Assembly: GCA_944383965.1 (NCBI GenBank) | Contig: CALWRQ010000003.1 | Coordinates: 1 to 55,597, forward strand | Source: an uncultured Lachnospiraceae bacterium | GTDB taxonomy: Bacteria; Bacillota; Clostridia; Lachnospirales; Lachnospiraceae | DNA length: 55,597 nt | Direction: 5' to 3' | Shown here: piece by piece, positions 7,302 through 14,850 of the stretch | Layout of the letters: each line of letters begins with the position of its first letter | How positions within the stretch are numbered: position 1 is the first letter of the stretch | Translations under genes and position numbers: made by a program | The notes under the pieces: generated by a model | Seen by the model: the letters and a program-made list of their open reading frames with translations, nothing else | Databases searched by the model: none | What the model was told of the DNA's origin: nothing

Positions 7302-8900
7302 ATGAACCTTTTTCTTCTCCTCAGTGCCGTTGTACTGATTGCCTGTATTGCCGGAAGCAGATTGTCCGGCCGCCTGGGAATCCCCACCCTTCTTCTGTTC
7401 ATTGCCCTGGGAATGCTCTTCGGTTCCGACGGCCTGCTGAAAATCCAGTTTGAGGACTACGCCCTTTCAGAGCAGATCTGCTCTTGCGCTCTGATCTTTA
7501 TCATGTTTTACGGAGGCTTCGGTACCAAATGGAGTGCCGCAAAGCCGGTAGCTGTCCGCGCCGCTCTTCTGAGCACTGCAGGCGTTCTCATCACTGCCGG
7601 GCTCACCGGGATATTCTGCCATATGGTTCTGGGCATGGATCTGGCAGAAGGAATGCTCATAGGTGCCGTGTTAGGTTCTACCGATGCTGCCTCCGTATTC
7701 TCCATCCTTCGTTCCCGCCGGCTGAATCTCAAATACGGCACTGCCTCCATGCTGGAAATCGAAAGCGGAAGCAATGACCCCTGTGCCTATATGCTCACTG
7801 TAATCCTTCTTTCCGCCATGGACGGAGATCTGTCTCCCGCTGCCATCGCCTGCTCTGTCTTTGCCCAGCTGGTCTACGGAATTGCCGCCGGTACAGCAGC
7901 CGCTCTTCTCGGCGGCCGGGTACTGAGACGTGTCCGTTTCGGCTCAGAAGGCTTCGAATCCATCTTTCTGGTCGCTGTCGCTCTTGCTGCCTACTCCCTT
8001 CCTGCTCTGCTGGGCGGAAACGGCTATCTGAGCGCCTATATTGCCGGAATCATGCTGGGGAACCAGGATCTTCCCAAAAAAACCAGTCTGGTAAACTTTT
8101 TTGACGCCTTCAACGGAATGATGCAGATGCTTATTTTCTTTCTTCTCGGGCTTCTGGTCTTTCCTTCCCGGCTTCCTCAGGTATTTTTTCCGGCCCTGCT
8201 GATATTTCTGTTTCTGACGGCAGTTGCACGGCCCCTTGCCGTTTCTTTGCTGCTCACCCCCTTCCGGGCTCCCCGGAATCAGCAGCTGCTAGTTTCCTTT
8301 GCCGGTCTGCGCGGCGCCGCTTCCATCGTATTTTCCATTATGGCCGCCGTGTCTTCCGGGTATGGGAAGGAATCCATCTTTCACATGGTATTCTGCGTGG
8401 TGCTTCTTTCTCTTCTGCTTCAGGGTGCGTTTCTTCCCGCTACCGCAGAACGTCTGTCCATGATTGACAACAATGAAAACGTGCTGAAGACCTTCAATGA
8501 TTACTCGGAAGAATGCGCCATCCGTTTCATCCGTCTGGAAATCGGTCAGGACCACCCCTGGATCCGAAAGGAAATAAAGGATATTTCCTCCATTCCCGGG
8601 GCTCTGATCGCCGCAGTTCTCAGAGACGGCCGGGCAGTGATCCCCAAAGGCGATACAATGCTTCTGGAAGGCGATTCCGTGATCATCGGTGCGGAAGAGT
8701 ATCAGGACCGGGACGGCATAGAGCTTTCTGAAATTCATGTGGGTTCCGAAAGCCGGATTGCCGGAAAGCCGCTGAAGGCCGCAGACCTTCGGAGAGACTC
8801 ACTGGTAGTGCTGATTCGGAGACACGGTCAGGATGTGATTCCTGACGGAGAAACGGTGATCCTGGAAGGGGATCTCCTGGTAGTGTGCTCCAGGAACTGA
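7302..8900 (+). CDS. K+/H+ (or Na+/H+) antiporter, CPA1 type with TrkA-C domains
   Basis: This 532-residue membrane protein has about 12 hydrophobic segments in the first 395 residues, including the family motif GAVLGSTDAASVFSILRSR with its transport aspartate. Two cytosolic TrkA-C-like ligand-binding repeats follow (about residues 405-470 and 475-532). The layout resembles NhaP2/CvrA potassium/proton antiporters. I start it at the ATG at 7302, 6 nt after AAGGAGG; the upstream in-frame codons lie in the hyd terminator. It stands alone between two hairpins. Ion specificity cannot be read from sequence. Confidence 0.88.
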   Translation: MNLFLLLSAVVLIACIAGSRLSGRLGIPTLLLFIALGMLFGSDGLLKIQFEDYALSEQICSCALIFIMFYGGFGTKWSAAKPVAVRAALLSTAGVLITAGLTGIFCHMVLGMDLAEGMLIGAVLGSTDAASVFSILRSRRLNLKYGTASMLEIESGSNDPCAYMLTVILLSAMDGDLSPAAIACSVFAQLVYGIAAGTAAALLGGRVLRRVRFGSEGFESIFLVAVALAAYSLPALLGGNGYLSAYIAGIMLGNQDLPKKTSLVNFFDAFNGMMQMLIFFLLGLLVFPSRLPQVFFPALLIFLFLTAVARPLAVSLLLTPFRAPRNQQLLVSFAGLRGAASIVFSIMAAVSSGYGKESIFHMVFCVVLLSLLLQGAFLPATAERLSMIDNNENVLKTFNDYSEECAIRFIRLEIGQDHPWIRKEIKDISSIPGALIAAVLRDGRAVIPKGDTMLLEGDSVIIGAEEYQDRDGIELSEIHVGSESRIAGKPLKAADLRRDSLVVLIRRHGQDVIPDGETVILEGDLLVVCSRN

Positions 8901-8923
8901 AAAAAGCATTTATTTATAAGTAT

Positions 8924-8952
8924 TTTTCATATATTTTTTCTATTGTTATATT
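8924..8952 (+). promoter_or_regulatory. Promoter upstream of the PurF-like gene
   Basis: TTTTCA and TATATT hexamers are spaced by 17 nt. Predicted transcription would begin near 8959, upstream of the hairpin at 8985. Confidence 0.45.
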
Positions 8953-8984
8953 ATACTAATATGTGGTACTATGGTAACGAATCC

Positions 8985-9020
8985 AGGGGACTGGCTGCAG
9001 TCCCCTTTCTTTATTTTTTA
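8985..9020 (+). terminator. Intrinsic terminator or attenuator before the PurF-like gene
   Basis: A perfect 8-bp stem (AGGGGACT/AGTCCCCT) with a 6-nt loop is followed by a T-rich tail. It sits between the promoter at 8924 and the start at 9049. I see no promoter after it, so transcripts of the next gene probably have to read through it. Confidence 0.7.
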
Positions 9021-9048
9021 ATAAACCAGCATAAAAGGAGCGTTATTC

Positions 9049-10458
9049 ATGGGCGGAATTTTTGGCGTTGCATCAAAATCCAATTGTACACTGGACTTAT
9101 TCTTTGGCATCGATTATCACTCCCACCTGGGAACCAGGCGGGGCGGCATGGCCGTTTACGGAAAGGACGGCTTCCACCGCGCAATCCACAATATAGAAAA
9201 CTCTCCTTTCCGTACAAAATTTGAAAATGATCTGGATGAGCTGTCCGGAAATCTGGGAATCGGCTGTATTTCTGACATGGATCCCCAGCCCCTGCTGATC
9301 CATTCCCACCTGGGCAGCTATGCCATTACCACCGTGGGAAACATCACCAACGCGAAAGAACTGATCAATGAGGCCTTCCACACCGGCCATATCCATTTCA
9401 TGGAAATGAGCGGCGGAAAGATCAACTCAACAGAGCTGGTTGCGGCCCTGATCAATCAGAAATCTTCTATTAAAGAGGGACTGCTTTTTGCTCAGGAGAA
9501 AATCAAAGGCTCCATGTCTGTCCTTCTTCTTACCCCGGACGGCATCTACGCTTCCAGAGACCGGATGGGCCGGACTCCCATTACCATCGGTCAGAAGCAG
9601 GATGCTTTCTGTGTTTCCTTTGAGAACTTTGCCTATCTGAATCTGGGCTACACCCACTATTCCGAACTGGGACCGGGAGAAATCGATTTTGTCACCCCCG
9701 AAAGCGTGGAGGTCATCAGCGCTCCCAGAAAGGAAATGAAAATCTGTTCCTTCCTCTGGACCTATTACGGATACCCGACCTCCAGCTATGAAGGCGTAAA
9801 CGTGGAACAGATGCGCTACAACTGCGGCCGTCTCCTGGCAAAAAGAGACAGCGGAGTTACTGCTGACAGTGTAGCCGGCGTTCCCGATTCCGGGACCGCT
9901 CATGCCGTAGGATATGCCAACGAATCCGGTATTCCATTTTCACGCCCGTTCATCAAATATACTCCCACCTGGCCCCGGTCATTTATGCCCCAGCATCAGG
10001 ATCAACGCAATCTGATTGCAAAAATGAAGCTGATTCCTGTGGATTGTCTGATTCGTGATAAGCGCCTGCTTCTCATCGATGATTCCATCGTGCGAGGCAC
10101 TCAGCTGGGAGAAACCACAGATTTTCTTTATCGCAGCGGTGCCAAGGAGGTTCACGTACGGCCGGCATGTCCCCCCATTACATTTGCCTGCCCCTATCTG
10201 AACTTCTCCCGTTCCACCTCCGACCTGGATCTGATCACCCGCCGCATCATCCGTGACCGGGAAGGGGATCATGTTTCTCAGGAGGTTCTTGCCGACTACG
10301 CCGATCCGGACAGTCAGAATTATAAGGAAATGGTGGAGGAAATCCGGAAGCAACTGGGCTTCACCACTCTGCGCTTCCATCGTCTGGATGATCTGATTGA
10401 ATCCATCGGCATTGAGCCCTGCAAGCTCTGCACTTACTGCTGGAACGGAAAAGGCTGA
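9049..10458 (+). CDS. Amidophosphoribosyltransferase-like protein lacking the N-terminal catalytic Cys
   Basis: This 469-residue protein is homologous to PurF. An N-terminal class II glutamine amidotransferase-like domain (with LGTRRGGMAVYG) is followed by a phosphoribosyltransferase domain with the PRPP loop LLIDDSIVRGTQLGE (about residue 343) and EVHVRPACPP. True PurF exposes Cys at position 2 as the glutaminase nucleophile; here the start reads MGGIFGV, with Gly. The nearest Cys is at residue 13. C-terminal cysteines in EPCKLCTYC could bind Fe-S, as in Bacillus PurF. It stands alone, away from other pur genes, so it is likely a paralogue with ammonia-dependent or altered function rather than the housekeeping enzyme. 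The ribosome site is AAAGGAG. Confidence 0.85.
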   Translation: MGGIFGVASKSNCTLDLFFGIDYHSHLGTRRGGMAVYGKDGFHRAIHNIENSPFRTKFENDLDELSGNLGIGCISDMDPQPLLIHSHLGSYAITTVGNITNAKELINEAFHTGHIHFMEMSGGKINSTELVAALINQKSSIKEGLLFAQEKIKGSMSVLLLTPDGIYASRDRMGRTPITIGQKQDAFCVSFENFAYLNLGYTHYSELGPGEIDFVTPESVEVISAPRKEMKICSFLWTYYGYPTSSYEGVNVEQMRYNCGRLLAKRDSGVTADSVAGVPDSGTAHAVGYANESGIPFSRPFIKYTPTWPRSFMPQHQDQRNLIAKMKLIPVDCLIRDKRLLLIDDSIVRGTQLGETTDFLYRSGAKEVHVRPACPPITFACPYLNFSRSTSDLDLITRRIIRDREGDHVSQEVLADYADPDSQNYKEMVEEIRKQLGFTTLRFHRLDDLIESIGIEPCKLCTYCWNGKG

Positions 10459-10484
10459 TTTCTGAAGATTTTGCCTTCCTGAAA

Positions 10485-10551
10485 CTTTTTCTGCAGCTGT
10501 TTCGTCTAACAGGTACAACAGCAAAAGGCAGCCCTGCTGCTGCAGAAAAAG
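10485..10551. repeat. Inverted repeat ending at a ribosome site
   Basis: A perfect 13-bp inverted repeat (10485-10497 with 10539-10551, core TTTTTCTGCAGC) has a 41-nt loop containing further GCTGTT/AACAGC pairing. The right arm ends where the GAAAGGAAGG ribosome site of the gene at 10569 begins. No T-run follows, so it is not a standard terminator. Confidence 0.6.
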
Positions 10552-10568
10552 AAAGGAAGGTAATACTA

Positions 10569-11411
10569 ATGAAAAAACGGAATCCATTCATACAGAATGC
10601 AAAAAAACTGAAAACTGCCGCATTTCTCTTCGCACTGGTCCTTGCGGCATCTGTTCCGTCTGTGCAGTCATACGCCAGGCCCAGACACAGCCCGCGGCAA
10701 AGCACTGAGGCCAGAAGGACAAGCCGGTCACGAAGGACTACTTCCAGTCAGGCAGCTGAAGATCTCATGAGAGATACGGCAGTCCAGGTCCAAAAGGCTT
10801 TCGACGAGCAGGACCTGAACAGTCTTTCCTCTCTTTGCAATTATCCGCTGACCTTTATTGACCGGAGCGGAAACTCCAGCCAGATCAAAAGCCGGTCAGC
10901 CTTCCGTGCTCTTGATAAAAAAGAAATCTTTACCAAAGAAATGCAGGAACTTGTCGGATCGGTCAATGCGGCAAAAGTCAAAGCCGAAAACAGCAAAACC
11001 CTGAAATTAGGCGAAGAGGACGGAATCACTCTGGAAAAGAAAAACAAGAACTGGAAGGTGACACGGATTCAGATGAAAGGTTCCCAGGAAAAGGCCGGCT
11101 CCGATCTGGTTCAGACTGCCGAGCAGTTCCAGAGAACGTTCTATTACCGGGATCTGGAAACCCTGGCCAAACAGTGTACCTACCCTTTAAAGATCTACCC
11201 CGGAGACGGCACGATCCTGGATATTTCCTCCCCGGAAAAACTGATGGCGCTGGGAGAAAGCAAAGTGTTTACTGATGAGCTGCTGAAGCAGGTGGATCAG
11301 ACAGACGCTTCACAGCTGACAGAAATCGATCACAAGGTACAGGTCGGGGAAACCAGAGGTTTCTGGATGGTGCTGAAAGATGGTCAGTGGAAGATTGATA
11401 TGATCTACTGA
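10569..11411 (+). CDS. Secreted protein with two tandem NTF2-like repeats, function unknown
   Basis: This 280-residue protein has a basic N-terminus, a hydrophobic segment (about residues 17-30) and likely signal-peptidase cleavage near SYA. A basic, Ser/Arg-rich linker follows (about 33-60). Two related units of about 100 residues come next: AVQVQKAFDEQDLNSLSSLCNYPL and EQFQRTFYYRDLETLAKQCTYPL open them, and both end in a K-x-W-K strand. This pattern of a helix, a 'CxYPL' turn and a beta-sheet suggests an NTF2/DUF4878-like fold arising by duplication. It starts after GAAAGGAAGG and ends at a bidirectional terminator. No function is assigned. Confidence 0.75.
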   Translation: MKKRNPFIQNAKKLKTAAFLFALVLAASVPSVQSYARPRHSPRQSTEARRTSRSRRTTSSQAAEDLMRDTAVQVQKAFDEQDLNSLSSLCNYPLTFIDRSGNSSQIKSRSAFRALDKKEIFTKEMQELVGSVNAAKVKAENSKTLKLGEEDGITLEKKNKNWKVTRIQMKGSQEKAGSDLVQTAEQFQRTFYYRDLETLAKQCTYPLKIYPGDGTILDISSPEKLMALGESKVFTDELLKQVDQTDASQLTEIDHKVQVGETRGFWMVLKDGQWKIDMIY

Positions 11412-11432
11412 TTTTCCGTTTGATACTCATAC

Positions 11433-11496
11433 AAAAAAGAGCGCTGCTCCGCAGATGAACTCATATCCGCAGAGCAACGCTCTCTTTCGTTTTTCT
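11433..11496. terminator. Bidirectional terminator between convergent genes
   Basis: GAGCG-c-TGCTC pairs with GAGCA-a-CGCTC, with an A-run on the left and a T-rich run on the right. It serves both the secreted protein gene and the leftward PepSY gene. Confidence 0.75.
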
Positions 11497-11499
11497 TCT

Positions 11500-11988
11500 T
11501 TACATGTAGTAAATCTTCTTTTCCAGAATTCTGCCGTTTTCCGGATTAATGGAATAACTCGCTTCAAATCCCTCTCCGGAACACTGCACCTCATACTTTT
11601 TTCTTCCGGCTACTGTATCCAGCGCCACGTGATCCACATTCACTTCTCCCGCGTCGGAAGCTACGATCTCCTTGACCTGGTCCTCTGTCAGAACCGCTTC
11701 TCTGCTGCCTTTGTCATCTGCTGCGACAAAGGACACTGACGAAACCTCTCCGGTGAAAACGGAAACCCCTACTGCGTAATAGGTCTTTTCCCCTTCGCTG
11801 TAGTATACCACTTCAAACGCTTCCTTACACTGCTCTGTGTACTGAAATACGCTGTCATCCGGAACCATCCGGCTGGCCGTCTCCCTGGCTGACTTTTTGG
11901 TCACCGCCTCCGACTCTGCTCCAAATACCGGAACTGTCATGAACGCTGTCGCCAGCAGAACTGCTGCTGTCATCAGTAACTTTTTCAT
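11500..11988 (-). CDS. Exported PepSY-domain protein
   Basis: This 162-residue protein has a clear signal peptide (MKKLLMTAAVLLATAFMTVPVFG). It carries PepSY-like signatures: a TEDQVKEIV helix, a YEVQCSGEGFEASYSI strand pair and NPENGRILEKK, which match the helix then 'YEvev...idaktG' pattern of the family. PepSY domains are extracytoplasmic and often inhibit proteases or sense envelope state. The ATG at 11988 follows GGGAG; an upstream in-frame ATG would add 23 residues before the signal peptide and is rejected. It has its own promoter at 12086-12114. Its partner is unknown. Confidence 0.8.
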   Translation of the reverse strand: MKKLLMTAAVLLATAFMTVPVFGAESEAVTKKSARETASRMVPDDSVFQYTEQCKEAFEVVYYSEGEKTYYAVGVSVFTGEVSSVSFVAADDKGSREAVLTEDQVKEIVASDAGEVNVDHVALDTVAGRKKYEVQCSGEGFEASYSINPENGRILEKKIYYM

Positions 11989-12085
11989 ATTATTCTCCCA
12001 AATTTTATAAAACTGTCCCGCCGCAAGCGCTTTTCTAAGCCTTCCAAAAGCAGGCAATCATACTGCACCTTTCCGGTTAATGATT

Positions 12086-12114
12086 ATTATACTACAGGAA
12101 ACAGAAAAAGTCAC
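12086..12114 (-). promoter_or_regulatory. Promoter of the PepSY gene
   Basis: On the minus strand GTGACT and TATAAT are spaced by 17 nt, about 100 nt upstream of the start. Confidence 0.6.
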
Positions 12115-12138
12115 TGGTAAATTTCGGATATAGGCAGA

Positions 12139-13590
12139 TCAGTGTCTGTGCATAGAGAATTTGTCCATGGGATAATTCCCCAGATTTTCGTGAACCTCTC
12201 TCTTGTCTGCCTGTCCGATGAGAAGATCTCTGGCTTTCTTTGCCTCCTGCTCCGTCTTATGCTTGCTGGGGCCGCCCACGCAGCCGCCCACGCAGGCCAT
12301 TCCCTCAACAAAGTCAGCAGGAAGTTTTCCTACCTTCAGGAGCAGAAGGGCTTTCTTACATTCTGCAGCTCCGTTGCACTTCATCACATTGATATCCGCA
12401 TTTTCTCCCTGTTCCTTCAGGCACTGAAGAACTGCTGCGGTCACGCCGCCGCCGTTTCCAAAGCGTTTTCCGAATACGGAACCATTCTGCAGAGTGTTCT
12501 CCTCCGGCTCCAGCTCCACACCCTTGGCTCTCAGCATGGCCCGGGCCTCTCCCAGAGTCAGGGCATAGTCTGCATTCCCCTGAATATTCAGATCCATGGT
12601 CTCGCTCTTCTTTGCAATACACGGTCCGATAAACACGGTCACCGTCTCCGGATCCTCTGCCTTGATCATACGGGATACCCCGCACATGGGAGATACGGTA
12701 GTAGACATATTGTCCAGAAGCATGGGGAAATGCTGTTTGATCATATTTACAAATGCAGGGCAGCAGGAGGTGGTCATTTTCTTTCCCTGTTTATAAGCCT
12801 CTGCCCACTCTTCTGCCTCTGCAGCCGCCGTCATGTCACCGCCGAGAGCCACCTCGATCATGTCCGCAAAACCGATCTTTTTCAGAGCGGTTCTCCAGCT
12901 GGCCATGGTGATATCCGGTCCGAACTGACCTTCCACTGCGGGAGCGATCATGGCTACAACCCGCTTTCCGGCGCGGATCAGATTGATCACATCCACGATG
13001 AACGTCTTGGAACCGATGGCTCCGAACGGGCAGCTGTGGATACACATTCCGCACTGGATACATTTTTTCTCATCGATCACGCAGATGCCGTACTCGTCAT
13101 AGGTAATGGCGTCCACCGGGCAGGCCTTCTTGCAGGGCCGCTCCAGATGGGCGATGGCATTGTAGGGACAGGCATTGGCACACATACCGCATTCCTTACA
13201 CTTGTTGGGATCGATATGAGCCCGGTTTTCTCCCATGGTAATGGCGCCGAAATGACAGGAATTCTGGCAGGCCTTTCCCATACATTTCCGGCAGTTGTCT
13301 GTTACGATATAGGATGCAATGGGACACTCTTCGCAGGCCGCATTGATTACCTGCACCACATTGCTGGAATCCTTGCCTGACGGGCACTGTCCTACAGCCA
13401 GTTTTACTCTTTGGCGGATAATTTCTCTTTCCTTATAGATACAGCAGCGGAACTGAGCCTGCGGTCCCGGGATCAGGCGATAGGGGATCTCTTCTTTCAC
13501 CTCATCCAGCTGTCCCTCCCACGCAGCCTTTGCTACCTCATAAAGCACATCATGTTTAACACGAAGCAGTGTCGCGTCATTTGTTACCAT
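12139..13590 (-). CDS. Group-B-like [FeFe]-hydrogenase
   Basis: This protein of about 483 residues has an N-terminal cysteine-rich region (AACEECPIA, CRKCMGKACQNSC), several 4Fe-4S motifs (CKECGMCANAC, CIQCGMCIHSC) and an H-cluster domain. P1 is TTSCCPAFV, P2 is IGPCIAKK and P3 is GMACVGGCVGG. This monomeric arrangement, with Ala-Phe after the P1 Pro, fits group B [FeFe]-hydrogenases, whose physiological role is poorly defined. The ATG at 13590 follows AGGAGG by about 8 nt; upstream in-frame starts encode only an acidic tail and are less likely. It is the last gene of the sensory operon, 78 nt after the phosphatase gene. No terminator was seen before the PepSY gene. Confidence 0.88.
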   Translation of the reverse strand: MVTNDATLLRVKHDVLYEVAKAAWEGQLDEVKEEIPYRLIPGPQAQFRCCIYKEREIIRQRVKLAVGQCPSGKDSSNVVQVINAACEECPIASYIVTDNCRKCMGKACQNSCHFGAITMGENRAHIDPNKCKECGMCANACPYNAIAHLERPCKKACPVDAITYDEYGICVIDEKKCIQCGMCIHSCPFGAIGSKTFIVDVINLIRAGKRVVAMIAPAVEGQFGPDITMASWRTALKKIGFADMIEVALGGDMTAAAEAEEWAEAYKQGKKMTTSCCPAFVNMIKQHFPMLLDNMSTTVSPMCGVSRMIKAEDPETVTVFIGPCIAKKSETMDLNIQGNADYALTLGEARAMLRAKGVELEPEENTLQNGSVFGKRFGNGGGVTAAVLQCLKEQGENADINVMKCNGAAECKKALLLLKVGKLPADFVEGMACVGGCVGGPSKHKTEQEAKKARDLLIGQADKREVHENLGNYPMDKFSMHRH

Positions 13591-13668
13591 TTCCTCTTCC
13601 TCCTCATTTTTCCTTTCCGGCTCCGCAAGCGCAGCCGGCTTATATGCCATTCCTCTTTGCAATTATTA

Positions 13669-14850
13669 TTAATAGTAGGTCACTGTAACCGGTTTCCCCA
13701 TCTCTTCCACCGCGTGCCTGAGCTGTTCCACCAGATTCTGGCGGATACCCAGGTCGAAGGGAAGGCCCGGATTCTGGTACGCACTGTTGATTGCCTTTCC
13801 CACATACAGATGCAGCTCCGTGCAGTCCTCAATCAGCATCTTCGCCACCATGGAGGCCCCATTCTTTTTATCCAGTTCCTGGAAAAATTCATCCGTTACC
13901 ACTTCTTTTTCCACATAGCGGCGCAGCAGCTTGATCACCCGGTTCAGAGTAAGCACTCCTTCCGTTACCAGTTCAATCCCTTCCATATAAGCCATGGGCG
14001 GTATCTCCGGATCCACATAGTCCAAGGATACGTCCAGCGGCCTCCCCAGCACTCTGGATACGATCGTTGCACTGGTTCCTCCGCACACTATCCGCTTCGT
14101 ATTATCCTCTCCGCTCATGAATTCGTCAACCATTTTTTTGTCATCGTCCTTGTTTTCCGCCGGTCCCGTCATCAGATGCACCGGCTTGGAATCGATGATC
14201 CGCATGCAGGCTACCGTTGTATCGTCTCCGGGACGGTACATATACAGTTCGTCACAGGCTTCGCACACTGCCGTAGCCAGACGGGCTGCGGAAATCGTCC
14301 TGCAGTACTGCTTCTGGGCATAAGCCGCAATGTCCTCCCAGAGCCATCCGAAATTCAGCAGCTGCCCGACGCCGGCGTGGACCGTGCCGTCGCTCATCAG
14401 AATGAGTGCATCTCCCTTTTTCACCCGGAAGCGGAACTCATTGATCTTCTTGTCCTTGATCACCCGGATGTTCTCCGGAATAGGCACCAGCTGTCCGTCC
14501 CGGATATAAATACATCCCGGATTGTCAAATTCTACCAGATAGGCTTCACCGCTGTGGAAAACCTGAAGAATGCTGAATGTGGAATATGCCACCTTTCTTA
14601 CCTGGCAGATCGGGAGAGTGTCCACGATTGTTTCCACACATTCTTCCAGTGTGGCTCCGTTCAGAAACATCGTACCCAGGATCTTTGAGGTAAGGGTCGC
14701 CAGGATATTTGCCTTGACTCCGCTTCCCATACCGTCCGCCAGGATCATGATATTGGAATCCTCGGTCTGCAGAATCTCTACTTTGTCGCCGCAGAGAACC
14801 TCGCCGAACTTATTGAAGCTCTTGTAGGCAACGTCCACCGTAATTCCCAT
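13669..14850 (-). CDS. SpoIIE-family PP2C phosphatase in the hydrogenase operon
   Basis: This 393-residue soluble protein has a PP2C-like SpoIIE phosphatase domain in its first 240 residues. Metal-binding motifs are visible as ADGMGSG (about 38), SDGTVHAG and PGDDTTVACMRI. Phosphatases of this family dephosphorylate anti-anti-sigma or similar proteins. The C-terminal 150 residues (VCGGTSATIVSRVL onward) form a separate domain I do not recognise. The ATG directly follows the TAA of the sensory hydrogenase gene, implying coupled synthesis and probably physical partnership. H2-dependent control of phosphatase activity is inference from this layout, which recurs in clostridial sensory hydrogenase loci. 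Confidence 0.9.
   Translation of the reverse strand: MGITVDVAYKSFNKFGEVLCGDKVEILQTEDSNIMILADGMGSGVKANILATLTSKILGTMFLNGATLEECVETIVDTLPICQVRKVAYSTFSILQVFHSGEAYLVEFDNPGCIYIRDGQLVPIPENIRVIKDKKINEFRFRVKKGDALILMSDGTVHAGVGQLLNFGWLWEDIAAYAQKQYCRTISAARLATAVCEACDELYMYRPGDDTTVACMRIIDSKPVHLMTGPAENKDDDKKMVDEFMSGEDNTKRIVCGGTSATIVSRVLGRPLDVSLDYVDPEIPPMAYMEGIELVTEGVLTLNRVIKLLRRYVEKEVVTDEFFQELDKKNGASMVAKMLIEDCTELHLYVGKAINSAYQNPGLPFDLGIRQNLVEQLRHAVEEMGKPVTVTYY

Noticed and set aside
12142-13380. A 412-codon rightward ORF opposite the group-B hydrogenase
   Set aside because: Its protein is rich in His, Leu and Ser with no domain, as expected for the antisense of a real gene.
13411-14688. A 425-codon rightward ORF opposite the phosphatase
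   Set aside because: Antisense artefact; no ribosome site and low-complexity composition.
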